Part shown: one piece after another, positions 1 to 8,698 of the stretch
Position numbering within the stretch: position 1 is the first letter of the stretch
How the letters are laid out: every line of letters starts with the position of its first letter
Origin: Piscinibacter caeni
GTDB taxonomy: Bacteria > Pseudomonadota > Gammaproteobacteria > Burkholderiales > Burkholderiaceae_C
DNA: 64,000 nucleotides
Assembly (NCBI GenBank): GCA_003265685.1
Contig: KZ836105.1
Location: 68,488 to 132,487, forward strand
Direction: 5' to 3'
The notes under the pieces: model-generated
What the model was told of the DNA's origin: nothing
The model's input: the letters and a program-made list of their open reading frames with translations, nothing else
The model's database searches: none
Made by a program: the position numbers and the translations under genes

Positions 1-1425
1 CTGCAGGTAGGCCAGCGTCAACGCCTCGCGGGTAACCTGCGCGTCGAGCGTCGACAGGCCCTGCGGCGTCGACAGGTCGAGACCGCCGGCCTCGACGGCC
101 CGCGCAAGCCCCAGGCTGAACGGCGTGATGAACTCTGCGTACGCAGCATGGTTCACCTGGGTGCGCTGCGCCAGCACGGTGATGACCACCGAGATGCCGA
201 TGCTGCTGCCGATGTTGCGCGCCAGGCTGAACAGCGCGGTGCCCTCGTTGCGGTAGCGCGGCGCGAGCGACGCGAAGGTGACGGTGGACAGCGGCACGAA
301 GATGAAGCCCAGGCCGAGGCCCTGCGTGAATCCGGTATGCACCAGCGCCCAGGCCGGAGCTTCCGTGGTGAAGCGCGCCATCTCCCACAGCGACAGCGCG
401 GTGAGCAGCAGCCCCAGCAGTAGCAGGCCGCGCACATCCACGCGGCCAGCGAGCCTGCCCACGAGCAGCATCGCGACCATCGTGCCGACGCCGCGCGGCA
501 CGAGCAGCAGTCCGACGTCGAGCACCGGATAACCCATCAGGTGCTGCATGAACGGCGGCATCAGCGCCATCGTCGCCAGCAGCATCACGCCGATGATGAA
601 GATGAACAGCAGGCCGACGCTGAAGTTGCGGTCCCGGAACAGGCCGGGCTCGATGAATGGGTGCTCGGCCGTGAACATGTGGGCAATGAACAGGTAGAAG
701 GCCAGCGCCGCGAGCGCCGCCTCGACCACGATCTCTCGGCTCGCGAACCAGTCCTGCGACTCGCCGCGGTCGAGCATCATCTGCAGCGCCCCCAGGGACA
801 GCGACAGCAGCGTGAAGCCGAGCCAGTCGAAGCGGCGGCCGGTGTCGATGGGCGTCTCTGGCACGCAGGCGGCCAGGCCGAACCAGGCCAGCAAGCCGAC
901 CGGCAGGTTGATGTAGAAGACCCAGCGCCAGTCGTAGAACTCGGTCAGCAAGCCGCCCAGGCTCGGCCCGAGGATAGGCCCGACCATCACGCCCACGCCC
1001 CACAGCGCCATCGCCGCCCCATGACGCTCGCGCGGATAGGTGTCGAGCAGCACGGCTTGCGACAGCGGCACGAGGCTCGCGCCGAACACGCCCTGCAGCA
1101 GCCGGAACAGCACGATCTGCTCCAGGCTCTGCGCAGCGCCGCACAGCATCGAGGCGACGGTGAAACCCGCCACCGACCACAGGAAGATGTTCTTGCGTCC
1201 CCAGCGCGCGCTGCAGAAACCCACCAGCGGCGTGCAGATCGCGGTGGCGACGATGTAGGACGTCAGCACCCAGGAGATCTGGTCCTGCGTGGCCCCCAGC
1301 GTGCCCTGCATGTGCGGCAGCGCGACGTTGGCGATCGTCGTGTCGACCGCCTGCATGACGGTGGCCAGCATCACCGACAGGGTGACCAGACCGCGCCGGG
1401 CGCCAGCGTCCGGGCGTGGATTCAT
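1..1425 (-). CDS. EmrB/DHA2-type MFS multidrug efflux permease, 3' end cut by window
   Basis: Translating the minus strand from the ATG at 1425 gives an open frame to the window edge (475 codons) starting MNPRPDAGARRG, followed by many hydrophobic segments. MFS signatures of the 14-helix drug:H+ antiporter family are visible: VDTTIANVALP in the first helix, GRRWGRK-like loop (CSARWGRKNIF), and GPILGPSLGGLL (motif C of antiporters). It directly abuts the membrane-fusion gene upstream (TGA at 1426-1428, ATG at 1423-1425), the normal EmrA-EmrB order. It should export hydrophobic compounds through the inner membrane together with that partner. Substrate unknown; possibly toxic intermediates of the neighbouring pathway (inference). 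The C-terminus lies outside the window. Confidence 0.9.
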   Translation of the reverse strand, partial: MNPRPDAGARRGLVTLSVMLATVMQAVDTTIANVALPHMQGTLGATQDQISWVLTSYIVATAICTPLVGFCSARWGRKNIFLWSVAGFTVASMLCGAAQSLEQIVLFRLLQGVFGASLVPLSQAVLLDTYPRERHGAAMALWGVGVMVGPILGPSLGGLLTEFYDWRWVFYINLPVGLLAWFGLAACVPETPIDTGRRFDWLGFTLLSLSLGALQMMLDRGESQDWFASREIVVEAALAALAFYLFIAHMFTAEHPFIEPGLFRDRNFSVGLLFIFIIGVMLLATMALMPPFMQHLMGYPVLDVGLLLVPRGVGTMVAMLLVGRLAGRVDVRGLLLLGLLLTALSLWEMARFTTEAPAWALVHTGFTQGLGLGFIFVPLSTVTFASLAPRYRNEGTALFSLARNIGSSIGISVVITVLAQRTQVNHAAYAEFITPFSLGLARAVEAGGLDLSTPQGLSTLDAQVTREALTLAYLQ

Positions 1426-2439
1426 TCAGAGCGCCAGGCCGAACAGTCGACGGCGGTACCCGGTGTCGATCTCGACCACGGTGCTCAGCCCGGCGCGCAG
1501 CTCGGGCAGGCCCTCGCCGTGCAGCAGGCGGATGCGCACCGGCACGCGCTGGGCGATCTTGACCCAGTTGCCGGTCGCGTTCTGCGCCGGGATCAGTGCG
1601 AACTCGGCACCGGTGGCCGGGCTCAGGCTCTCGACTTCGCCCCGCCAGCGACGGTCGGGAAAGCTGTCGACATGGATCGACACCGCCTGGCCCGGCCGCA
1701 CGTGCGTGAGCTCGGTCTCGGTGAAATTGGCCTCGATCCACGGCTGGCCGCCGGCCACCAAAGCCATCGCGGTGCTGCCCGCAGCGAGATACTGGCCGAC
1801 CTTCGGCGGCCGGCTGACCGTGCCCGCCATCGACGCGCGCACTTCGACGCGTGCCAGATCGAGCCGCGCCTGCTCGAGCTCGGCCTGCGCGGCCAGGAAG
1901 GCCGGGTGCTGCTCGACCGGTGCGTGCAGGCTGCCGCCGAGCGACACCGCGATGCGCGCCAGGCCCTGCTCCAGGGCTGCGGTCTGCTGCCCGGCGAGTT
2001 CGCTGTGCTGCTTCGCGTCGTCGAAGCGCGAGGCCGAGACGAAGTTCTGCGCGACAAGCTCGGCCTGGCGCCCCTGCTCCTTCAGCGCAAAGGCCTGGCG
2101 CGTGCGTGCGACGCCGACGTCGGCCAGCTTCTCGCGGTAGCTGGCCCGCATCTCGGCGAGTTCGTTGCGCACCTGCGCGAGCCGCGCCTCGGCGCGGGCG
2201 ACCGCGACGCGCAACGGCGCCGCATCGAGCCGGAACAGCGCCTGGCCGGCCATCACGGCCTGGTTGTCGGCGACCAGCACCTCCTGCACGGTGCCGGGCA
2301 CGGCGGCGCTCACCGGCACTTTGTCGGCCTTCACATAGGCGTTTTCGGTCTCGACGTAGCGGCCGCCGCGCAGGTACATGATGCCGGCCACGAGGCCGAC
2401 GGCAATCGGCACGAGCACCAGCAGCAGCAGGCGCTTCAT
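1426..2439 (-). CDS. EmrA/HlyD-type periplasmic membrane-fusion protein
   Basis: The 337-aa protein has an N-terminal membrane anchor (residues about 1-23, MKRLLLLVLVPIAVG), then a biotinyl-lipoyl-like segment (VSAAVPGTVQEVLVADNQAV), a coiled-coil hairpin rich in Ala/Glu/Arg, and the C-terminal beta-barrel region (GANFTETELTHVRPGQAV-like stretch). This is the adaptor that links the EmrB-type permease downstream to an outer-membrane channel; no TolC homologue is present here. The start at 2439 is chosen because it begins the hydrophobic anchor and overlaps the TGA of the preceding flavoprotein gene as ATGA; a longer in-frame extension to 2532 would lie wholly inside that gene. Confidence 0.9.
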   Translation of the reverse strand: MKRLLLLVLVPIAVGLVAGIMYLRGGRYVETENAYVKADKVPVSAAVPGTVQEVLVADNQAVMAGQALFRLDAAPLRVAVARAEARLAQVRNELAEMRASYREKLADVGVARTRQAFALKEQGRQAELVAQNFVSASRFDDAKQHSELAGQQTAALEQGLARIAVSLGGSLHAPVEQHPAFLAAQAELEQARLDLARVEVRASMAGTVSRPPKVGQYLAAGSTAMALVAGGQPWIEANFTETELTHVRPGQAVSIHVDSFPDRRWRGEVESLSPATGAEFALIPAQNATGNWVKIAQRVPVRIRLLHGEGLPELRAGLSTVVEIDTGYRRRLFGLAL

Positions 2440-4115
2440 CCCTCGGCCCCGGCGAGCGTGCGCGCCGCGATGAACCCGAAGGTCAGCCCGAGCGTGTTGT
2501 TGGCACCGTTGCCGGGCGCGCGGCCGCGCCACAGCGAATTCATGTCCAGGCCGACCGCGTGCAGGCCGGGGATAGCCCGGTCGTGCCCGTCCAGCACACG
2601 CGCATGCTTGTCCACACGCAGGCCGACCGTCGTGGTCGAGTCGCCGGGGAAGATCTGCACGGCGTGGAACGGCGCCTTCAGCAGCGGGCCGAGGCAGGGG
2701 TTCGGCCGGTGGGCCGGGTCACCCATGAAGTGGTCGGCCTTCTCGCGGCCGCGGCCGAAATCGTCGTCGACGCCCGCCGCGGCCTGCGCGTTGAAGCGCG
2801 TGACGGTGGCAGTGAGCGCGGCCGGCGGCACGCCGATGCGCCCGGCCAGTGCCTCGAGCGTCGGCGCGCTGACGATGTAGCCGCCCGCGCTCAGTCGGCG
2901 CAGTCCGAAGCCACCCGGCCGCACCAGGCCGAGGCCGTAGCGGTGGATGAAGTGGTCGTCGCAGACCAGGTGCGCCGGCACCGAGCCCGTGCGGTGCATC
3001 GGCTCGACCAGGTTGGTCGCGGCCTCGTTGCCAAAACGCTCGCCGCGCGCATTGACGCCGATGCAGCCCGGCTTGCCGCGGTCGAGGAACAGGTGCGGGA
3101 ACTTGCGCAGGCGGCCGTCGGCCTCGCGGTGCACCGACACGACCACCCAGCCGGCGTTGCTGAGGTTCTCGCCGTCGAATGCCGCGCCGGCGGCCAGCGC
3201 GTTGTTCAGTCCGTCGCCGGTGTTGCCCTCGGGCACCAGCGAGACATGGTGCTCGGCGTAGGGAATGAAGCGCTGGCGCATCTGCGCGTTGGCCGAGAAG
3301 CCCCCGCTGGCCAGCACGACCCCGCGGCGCGAACGGATGGTGACCGGCGCGCCGTCACGTTCGACGAGCACGCCGGCCGTCCGGCCGCCCTCGTGCAGCA
3401 GGCGCGTCATCGGGGTGCGCCGCCACGCAACCACCCCGGCGTCGAGCGCCGAACGCAGCAGCCGCGCCGCCAGCGCGTTGCCCATCGTCAGCCGCGTCCC
3501 GCGGGAATGGCGCAGGCGGTCGACGGCGTAACGCACACCGAGCCGGGCCATGTGCCGGAACGACGGGAACGAACGTGTCCAGCGCGCCGCGTGCGCCATG
3601 TCGGGCAGGCCAATCATCAGACCCCCCGGGGCGTTGAATTCGGCCAGCGGCGGCCGCAGCAGGTCGAAGTGCTCACCGAGGCCGCGCCCGTCGTAGTCGA
3701 GCGGCACCAGCAGGCGGCCCTCGGGCGAGAAGCCTGCGGCCTGCGGGTGCCAGTCGGCAAAGCCGCGCTGCAATGCAAATCGCACCGCGGTGTGCGACTG
3801 CAGGTAGTCGACCATGCGCGGCGCGGCGTCGAGAAAGGCCTCGAGCAGGTCGCTGCGCAGCGTCGGCCCGACGACCTCGTGCACGTAGCGCGACGCGGCA
3901 CCCGGCGCCTCGACGATGCCGGCCCGCGCTGCCAGCGAGCTGCCGGGGACCCAGATGCCGCCGCCGGACAGCGCGGTGGTGCCGCCGAAGACCTCGGCCT
4001 TCTCGACCAGCAGCACCTCGAGACCGTGCCGCGCTGCGACGGTTGCGGCCGTCAGCCCCGCGCCGCCCGAGCCGACGACGACCACATCGACGTCGACCTC
4101 CGGCCGCTGCGTCAT
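2436..4115 (-). CDS. FAD-dependent dehydrogenase, 3-ketosteroid-1-dehydrogenase / fumarate-reductase flavoprotein family
   Basis: 559 aa. N-terminal dinucleotide fold (VVVVGSGGAGLTAATVAARHG), the family's GGTTALSGGGIWVPG segment near residue 50, a second FAD contact (VVLASGGFSANAQM), and a C-terminal PGNGANNTLGLTFGF motif that closes the FAD site. Family members insert a double bond next to a keto group (KstD-like) or reduce fumarate-like acceptors; which applies here is not decided. The start at 4115 leaves 7 bp after the SDR gene; more upstream in-frame starts would overlap that gene. It is co-transcribed with the SDR and the EmrAB-like pair, so oxidation and export may be linked (inference). 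Confidence 0.85.
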   Translation of the reverse strand: MTQRPEVDVDVVVVGSGGAGLTAATVAARHGLEVLLVEKAEVFGGTTALSGGGIWVPGSSLAARAGIVEAPGAASRYVHEVVGPTLRSDLLEAFLDAAPRMVDYLQSHTAVRFALQRGFADWHPQAAGFSPEGRLLVPLDYDGRGLGEHFDLLRPPLAEFNAPGGLMIGLPDMAHAARWTRSFPSFRHMARLGVRYAVDRLRHSRGTRLTMGNALAARLLRSALDAGVVAWRRTPMTRLLHEGGRTAGVLVERDGAPVTIRSRRGVVLASGGFSANAQMRQRFIPYAEHHVSLVPEGNTGDGLNNALAAGAAFDGENLSNAGWVVVSVHREADGRLRKFPHLFLDRGKPGCIGVNARGERFGNEAATNLVEPMHRTGSVPAHLVCDDHFIHRYGLGLVRPGGFGLRRLSAGGYIVSAPTLEALAGRIGVPPAALTATVTRFNAQAAAGVDDDFGRGREKADHFMGDPAHRPNPCLGPLLKAPFHAVQIFPGDSTTTVGLRVDKHARVLDGHDRAIPGLHAVGLDMNSLWRGRAPGNGANNTLGLTFGFIAARTLAGAEG

Positions 4116-4122
4116 GCCCGCG

Positions 4123-4953
4123 TCATTCGCTGGGCCCATAGAAGTTGTCGAGGAAGCGGCTCTGCCACTCCACGCGCTCCCGTCGCACGCGCGCCGAGAC
4201 GAGCGGGTTGTCGGAGTCTTCGGCAGCACTGAGCACCACCGTCGGGCCCTGGCCCAGCTTCGCAAGTCCGATGCGGGCCACTTCGGCCGAGGTGGTGAGC
4301 GGCACCGCGTCCAGCGGCAGCTTGTTCTTCGCGAACACCGTGCGCAGCTTGGGCGTGTCGGTGGCGCCGATCAGCAGGTTGAGCACGTCCACGCCACGCG
4401 GCTTGAGCTCCTTCCAGAGGCTCTCGCCGAGATTGCACATGTAGCCCTTGGTCGCGGTGTAGATTGCCAGCCGCCCGGTGCCGCCGAGCGCCGCCTCGGA
4501 GCCCACGAGCACGATGCCGCCGCGGCCGCGCGTGACGAACCGGGTCGCGAAGAAGTGGCAGGCTTCGGTGAGCAGGTCGACGTTGCGGCGCGTGAGCGAC
4601 TGCCATGCTTCGTAAGGGCTGTCGAGGAACCGGCCGCCGACGCTGTCGCCGCCGGCATTGAAGACGACCAGGCCAAGGTCGCGCCCCTCGACGGCCTCGC
4701 GAAGCGCCGCCATCGCGCCAGGTTGAGACAGATCTAGGGAAACTGTCACCACATCGACGCCGTGGGTGGCGCGGATCCGATCCGCCAGCTCGGCGAGTTT
4801 GTCCGCGCGGCGCGCGACCAGGATCAGGTTCAGGCCCTTCGCGGCCGCCTGCAGCGAGAACTCGGCGCCCGTGCCTTCAGAGGCGCCCGAGATCAACGCC
4901 CAGCGGCCATAGCGTGACAGGAACTCAGGGTCGGACGGGGATGCGGCGGCCAT
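4123..4953 (-). CDS. Short-chain dehydrogenase/reductase (classical SDR)
   Basis: 276 aa with the NAD(P) motif SGASEGTGAEF, an NAG motif (VVFNAGGDSVG) and the catalytic YTATK. The loop after beta-strand 2 carries ARR, which favours NADP(H) (inference). First gene of the minus-strand operon that runs SDR, flavoprotein, EmrA, EmrB. It probably interconverts an alcohol and a ketone on the cluster's substrate; the exact step is unknown. The divergent gene at 5148 shares its promoter region. Confidence 0.85.
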   Translation of the reverse strand: MAAASPSDPEFLSRYGRWALISGASEGTGAEFSLQAAAKGLNLILVARRADKLAELADRIRATHGVDVVTVSLDLSQPGAMAALREAVEGRDLGLVVFNAGGDSVGGRFLDSPYEAWQSLTRRNVDLLTEACHFFATRFVTRGRGGIVLVGSEAALGGTGRLAIYTATKGYMCNLGESLWKELKPRGVDVLNLLIGATDTPKLRTVFAKNKLPLDAVPLTTSAEVARIGLAKLGQGPTVVLSAAEDSDNPLVSARVRRERVEWQSRFLDNFYGPSE

Positions 4954-5111
4954 GCGGAGACTCCAGGCGAGGAATGGCCCGATCTTCGGCGGGCCCGGGC
5001 CGCCGCGCCTGTGTGTCGGTCTTTGCCGAACGTGCTTTCGCTATCGCCGAAACGCGGCACCCTAGGCCCAACCCATCAGAGTAAACACCAATGTCATTCT
5101 CATTCTATGTT

Positions 5112-5134
5112 TGACAGTATTGCTGTGTCTGTTC
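5112..5134. promoter_or_regulatory. Candidate operator (arms TGACAGT and TCTGTTC, 9-bp gap) in divergent promoter
   Basis: Arms at 5112-5118 and 5128-5134 fit, imperfectly, the pattern GAACACT-N9-AGTGTTC that is perfect at 30084-30106. It overlaps a possible sigma70 promoter for the plus-strand gene: TTGACA at 5111-5116 and CAATAA at 5134-5139, spacing 17 bp. That promoter would start transcription within a few bases of the ATG at 5148, giving a nearly leaderless mRNA. The rest of 4954-5147 shows no gene. Confidence 0.4.
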
Positions 5135-5147
5135 AATAAATGACCCC

Positions 5148-6365
5148 ATGAACGCTGTCCTGCCCATCGACACGGCTCTGACCGCGCCGGCGAGCGATCC
5201 GGTCGGCACCGCGCGCACGCTGGTGCCGCTGCTCGCCCGCCTCGCCGAGACCGCGGAGCGCGAGCGCCGCGCCAGCGCGGAGGCGATCCAGGCGCTGCGC
5301 GACGCCGGGCTGACGAAGATGATGTTCGCGCGCCGCGCCGGCGGCCCGGGCCACAAGCTGATCACGCACGTGGAGACCGTTGCCGCGCTGGCGCGCGGCT
5401 GCCCCGGAACGGCCTGGGCGTTCGGCCTGCTGTCCGGCGTCACCGGCTCGGCTTCGGCGATGCCGCCGGTGATCCGCGACCGCGTGCTCAGGACCGGCAA
5501 CGAGCTCGTCGTCAGCGTTGCCGCGCAGATCGGCACGGCACGCCCGGTCGACGGCGGCTTTGTCGTCGACGGTTCGTGGGGCTATGCGTCGGGCTGCCTG
5601 CACGCCGACTGGGCGCTCAACGGTGTCAGGATCCTCGATGGCGACGGTCAGCCGGTTGACGCCGGCTTCGCCTTCCTCCCGCTCGCCGGTCCCGACGTGA
5701 GCATCCACGACACCTGGTTCACCGCCGGCCTGTGCGCCTCCGGGAGCAACACCGTCGTCGCGCGCAACGCCTTCGTGCCGACGCCGCTGGTGCTGCGCTT
5801 CTCGGCGCTGCGCGGCAGCCGGCCGCAGGCGGACATGGAGCCGCGCGACCGCTGGCCGGTCGAGCCGCTGTTCCCGCTCGGCGTGTTGTCCCCTATGCTT
5901 GGCGCGGCCGAGGCAATGCTCGAGATCGTCGGGACCCACCTGCCGCAGCGGCCGACGATCGGCTGGAAGTACACCAACCAGGCCGATTCGCAGACCTTCG
6001 TCGGCCAGTTCGGCGAGGCCGCGCTGGAGATCGACTCGGCGTGGCTGCACGTCCGCCGCGCGGTCGGCATGATCGACGAGACCGCACAGACACGCCTGCT
6101 CAGCGGCCACGAGAAGGCCCGCATCCAGGCCGACTGCGGCTATGCAATGCGCCAGCTGCGCCGCGCCGGCGAGCGGCTGATGGAGATCGCCGGCCCGGGC
6201 GCCTTCGCCTCGAGCAGCCCGCTGCAACGGCTCTGGCGCGACCTCAGCGTGGGCTCGCGCCACACCGCGCTGAACACGATGCTGTCGAGCGAGCTGTACG
6301 GTCGCGCGCTGCTCGGCCAGCCGTCCAACCTGGCCCTGCTGCCGGACATCCGCGCAGCGGCCTGA
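5148..6365 (+). CDS. Flavin-dependent monooxygenase, oxygenase component (acyl-CoA-dehydrogenase fold, HsaA/HpaH-C2/DszC-like)
   Basis: 405 aa, the usual length of group D two-component flavin hydroxylases. Typical stretches include ARRAGGPGHKLITHVE, CPGTAWAFGLLSG and a C-terminal GPGAFASSSPLQRLWRDL segment where the helix-rich domain packs on the flavin. These enzymes take reduced FMN/FAD from a separate reductase and hydroxylate phenols or sulfur/nitrogen heterocycles. A matching reductase with a sensor-like tail lies at 11638 in the same transcription direction. An acyl-CoA dehydrogenase is the main alternative, but the absence of usual ACAD CoA-site sequence and the linked reductase argue against it. 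Confidence 0.75.
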   Translation: MNAVLPIDTALTAPASDPVGTARTLVPLLARLAETAERERRASAEAIQALRDAGLTKMMFARRAGGPGHKLITHVETVAALARGCPGTAWAFGLLSGVTGSASAMPPVIRDRVLRTGNELVVSVAAQIGTARPVDGGFVVDGSWGYASGCLHADWALNGVRILDGDGQPVDAGFAFLPLAGPDVSIHDTWFTAGLCASGSNTVVARNAFVPTPLVLRFSALRGSRPQADMEPRDRWPVEPLFPLGVLSPMLGAAEAMLEIVGTHLPQRPTIGWKYTNQADSQTFVGQFGEAALEIDSAWLHVRRAVGMIDETAQTRLLSGHEKARIQADCGYAMRQLRRAGERLMEIAGPGAFASSSPLQRLWRDLSVGSRHTALNTMLSSELYGRALLGQPSNLALLPDIRAAA

Positions 6366-6373
6366 CGAACCCG

Positions 6374-7099
6374 ATGCCTGCCGCCCGCCCTGACCTGCCG
6401 GCTCCTGGCGCCGACGCGTCCATCGAGGACTTCCGCGTCCGCGTCGCGGCGGAAAAGCGCGACCGCATGCGTGCCCGCCTGATCGCCGCGACGATGGACG
6501 CCTACGTCGACGCCGGCGTCGGTCGCCCGCCGGTGGTAGACGACGTGGTCCGCATCGCCGAGGTCTCGCGCGGCACCTTCTACAAATACTTCGAGTCGCT
6601 CGACGAGGTGCTCGCGGAAATCGGCCGACAGATGGCCGGCGAGATGCTGTCGAGCTTCGAGCGCCTGTTCAAGGGCATCGACGACGGTGCCGTGCGCAGC
6701 GCCGCCGGGCCGCTGATGGCAATGGCACGTGCCGCGATGGAGCCGCGCCACGGCGCCTTCATCGCGCGCGTCGACTTCATCGATTTCCTCGGCGGCGAAG
6801 ACCCGCGCAGCCTGATCGTGCAGCGCTGCCTCGAAGCGGGCCGCAGGCAGGGCCGCCTGCGGTTCGAATCGCTCGAGGCCGCGGTCGACCTCGTGATCGG
6901 CGTGAGCGTCGAGGGCGCGCGCCGCATCCTGAAGACGCGCGTGCTCGATGGTGCCTACATCCGCGAGACCGCCACGCTGGTGATGCTGGGCCTCGGCCTG
7001 TCGCGCGAGGGGGCCGAGCAGGCCGTGGCCGCCGCCTGGCAGCACCTGCAGAAGAACGCCGCCGAGCTGCACTGGTGGAAGCCGGTCGCCGGCGTCTGA
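6374..7099 (+). CDS. TetR/AcrR-family transcriptional regulator
   Basis: 241 aa. The N-terminal helix-turn-helix reads VVDDVVRIAEVSRGTFYKYFESLDEVLAEI, the standard TetR DNA-binding signature, followed by an all-helical ligand domain. It starts 8 bp after the monooxygenase stop and is transcribed with it, so it may autoregulate this operon. The ATG at 6374 (MPAARPD) is the natural start; farther upstream the frame lies inside the monooxygenase gene. The ligand is unknown. Confidence 0.88.
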   Translation: MPAARPDLPAPGADASIEDFRVRVAAEKRDRMRARLIAATMDAYVDAGVGRPPVVDDVVRIAEVSRGTFYKYFESLDEVLAEIGRQMAGEMLSSFERLFKGIDDGAVRSAAGPLMAMARAAMEPRHGAFIARVDFIDFLGGEDPRSLIVQRCLEAGRRQGRLRFESLEAAVDLVIGVSVEGARRILKTRVLDGAYIRETATLVMLGLGLSREGAEQAVAAAWQHLQKNAAELHWWKPVAGV

Positions 7100-7123
7100 A
7101 GAACAACCGTCACAAGGAATTCG

Positions 7124-8698
7124 ATGAGCTCCGAGACATCCTTCGACGTCGCGATCGTCGGCGGCGGACACAACGGCCTCTCGGCGGCCTGCTACCTCGC
7201 ACAGTCCGGCCAGAAGGTGGTGGTGATCGAGGCGCTCGACAAGGTCGGCGGCATGTGCTCCTCCGGCTATCTCATCCCCGAGGCGCCGCAGCACCTGGTG
7301 CACCCCTGTGCGCTGGACCTGATGTCGCTGCGCGTGCACCCGATGATGCCCGAGGAACTGCAGCTCGCACGCCACGGCTTCAAGCAGGTCGAGATGACGC
7401 CGGGCTACGTCTACCTGCACCCGGACGGCAACTCGCTGGTGTTCTGGCGCGACGTCGCGAAGACGGCTGCCGAGATCCGCCGCTTCTCCGAGCGCGATGC
7501 GACCGAGTTCATCGAGCTGATGAAGGTGATCAACGCCTTCATCGACATGGCGATCCCGATGATGCGGGTCGACCCGGCACAGAAGAACCTCGGCGCCAAG
7601 TTCGAGGCGCTCAAGGCACTGCTGCGCAACAGGCACCTGAAGCCCGAGATCATGGGCATGGTCGGCAGCCCCGCCTACCAGGTCGTCATGGAGCGCTTCG
7701 GGCACCCGGTCACGCAGTCGGCGCTGTGCTGCCTGCTGGGCGCGGCCGGCCCGATCACCAACGAGGCCACCGGCATCTACTTCGCGCTGCTCGGTTTCCT
7801 GCTGCGCACCGGCGTCGGCCGTGTGCTCGGCGGCATGCAGACGCTCAGCAACGCGATGGCCGCGCGGCTGACCGAACTCGGCGGCAGCATCCTGCTGAAC
7901 GCACCGGTGGCCGAGATCGTCGCCAGGGACGGCAAGGCCACCGGCGTGCGCCTGCAGGACGGCCGCCTCATCGCGGCCCGCGCGGTGGTCGCGAGCATCC
8001 ACCCGAAGACCGCTTTCGACCTCGTGACGCCCGGTGCGCTCGACCGCCGGGCGATGACACGCGTCGCGCTCGCGCCGGCCAACGCACACGGCGGGGCGCC
8101 GCTCAAGGTCGACGTCGCACTACGCGGCCAGGTGGGCGTGAAGCGCCATCAGGCCCGGCGCAGCGACGTCGACCTGCGCAAGTGCGTGCTGCTGATCGGC
8201 ACCGTCGAGGCCGTGCTCGAGAACTTCCGCGCCTGCGCGCGCGGCCAGGTGCCGACGCTGCCCTACATGTGGAACACGCTGCCCAGCGCCGTCGATCCCT
8301 CGCAGGCACCGCCGGGGCAGGACATCGCCTACCTCTACCCGGTCGCGATGCCGGTCCGTCCGGACGAAGGCTGGGACACGATCCGCGCACGGGTCGGCCA
8401 GCAGGTGATCGACCAGGCGAGCGAGTACATGGACGGGCTGAAGGAGCTCGAGATCGCCCGGCGCGTCGAAGCCTCGCCCGACCTCGCGAAGCGGCTGAAC
8501 GTGCACAACGGCTGCGTCGTGCACATCGACACCGGCGCGACACGCTCGGGCCTGATGCGGCCGGCCTTTGGTCTCGGTGGCGACACGCTGCCGGTGGCGG
8601 GGCTGTTCCTCGGCGGTGCCGGCATCCACCCCGGCGGCGGCATCAACGGCCTGCCAGGGCGCATCGCGGCCGGCCGCGTCCGGCGTTTCCTGAAATGA
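7124..8698 (+). CDS. FAD-dependent oxidoreductase of the phytoene-desaturase (CrtI)-like family
   Basis: 524 aa. N-terminal FAD motif VAIVGGGHNGLSAACYLAQSG followed by GGMCSSG, and a C-terminal FAD-binding segment LFLGGAGIHPGGGINGLPGR, the arrangement of CrtI-like amine-oxidase-fold proteins. In non-carotenoid contexts such proteins are poorly characterised desaturases or oxidases. Preceded by AAGGAATTCG with a usable Shine-Dalgarno and followed by an ATGA overlap with the transporter gene. No carotenoid genes are nearby, so a role in substrate dehydrogenation is more likely (inference). Confidence 0.8.
   Translation: MSSETSFDVAIVGGGHNGLSAACYLAQSGQKVVVIEALDKVGGMCSSGYLIPEAPQHLVHPCALDLMSLRVHPMMPEELQLARHGFKQVEMTPGYVYLHPDGNSLVFWRDVAKTAAEIRRFSERDATEFIELMKVINAFIDMAIPMMRVDPAQKNLGAKFEALKALLRNRHLKPEIMGMVGSPAYQVVMERFGHPVTQSALCCLLGAAGPITNEATGIYFALLGFLLRTGVGRVLGGMQTLSNAMAARLTELGGSILLNAPVAEIVARDGKATGVRLQDGRLIAARAVVASIHPKTAFDLVTPGALDRRAMTRVALAPANAHGGAPLKVDVALRGQVGVKRHQARRSDVDLRKCVLLIGTVEAVLENFRACARGQVPTLPYMWNTLPSAVDPSQAPPGQDIAYLYPVAMPVRPDEGWDTIRARVGQQVIDQASEYMDGLKELEIARRVEASPDLAKRLNVHNGCVVHIDTGATRSGLMRPAFGLGGDTLPVAGLFLGGAGIHPGGGINGLPGRIAAGRVRRFLK

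Noticed and set aside
541-4232. Very long plus-strand open frames opposite the EmrA and flavoprotein genes
   Set aside because: They are rich in Arg/His/Gln/Ala with no domain, as expected from antisense frames of GC-rich genes; the minus-strand frames have clear motifs.
6140-8089. 649-codon minus-strand frame opposite TetR and the CrtI-like gene
   Set aside because: No motif and antisense to genes with intact signatures.
7075-8694. N-terminal extension of the MFS gene to nearly 1000 codons
   Set aside because: The upstream part is a shifted frame of the FAD enzyme; ATG at 8695 with ATGA overlap begins the hydrophobic protein.
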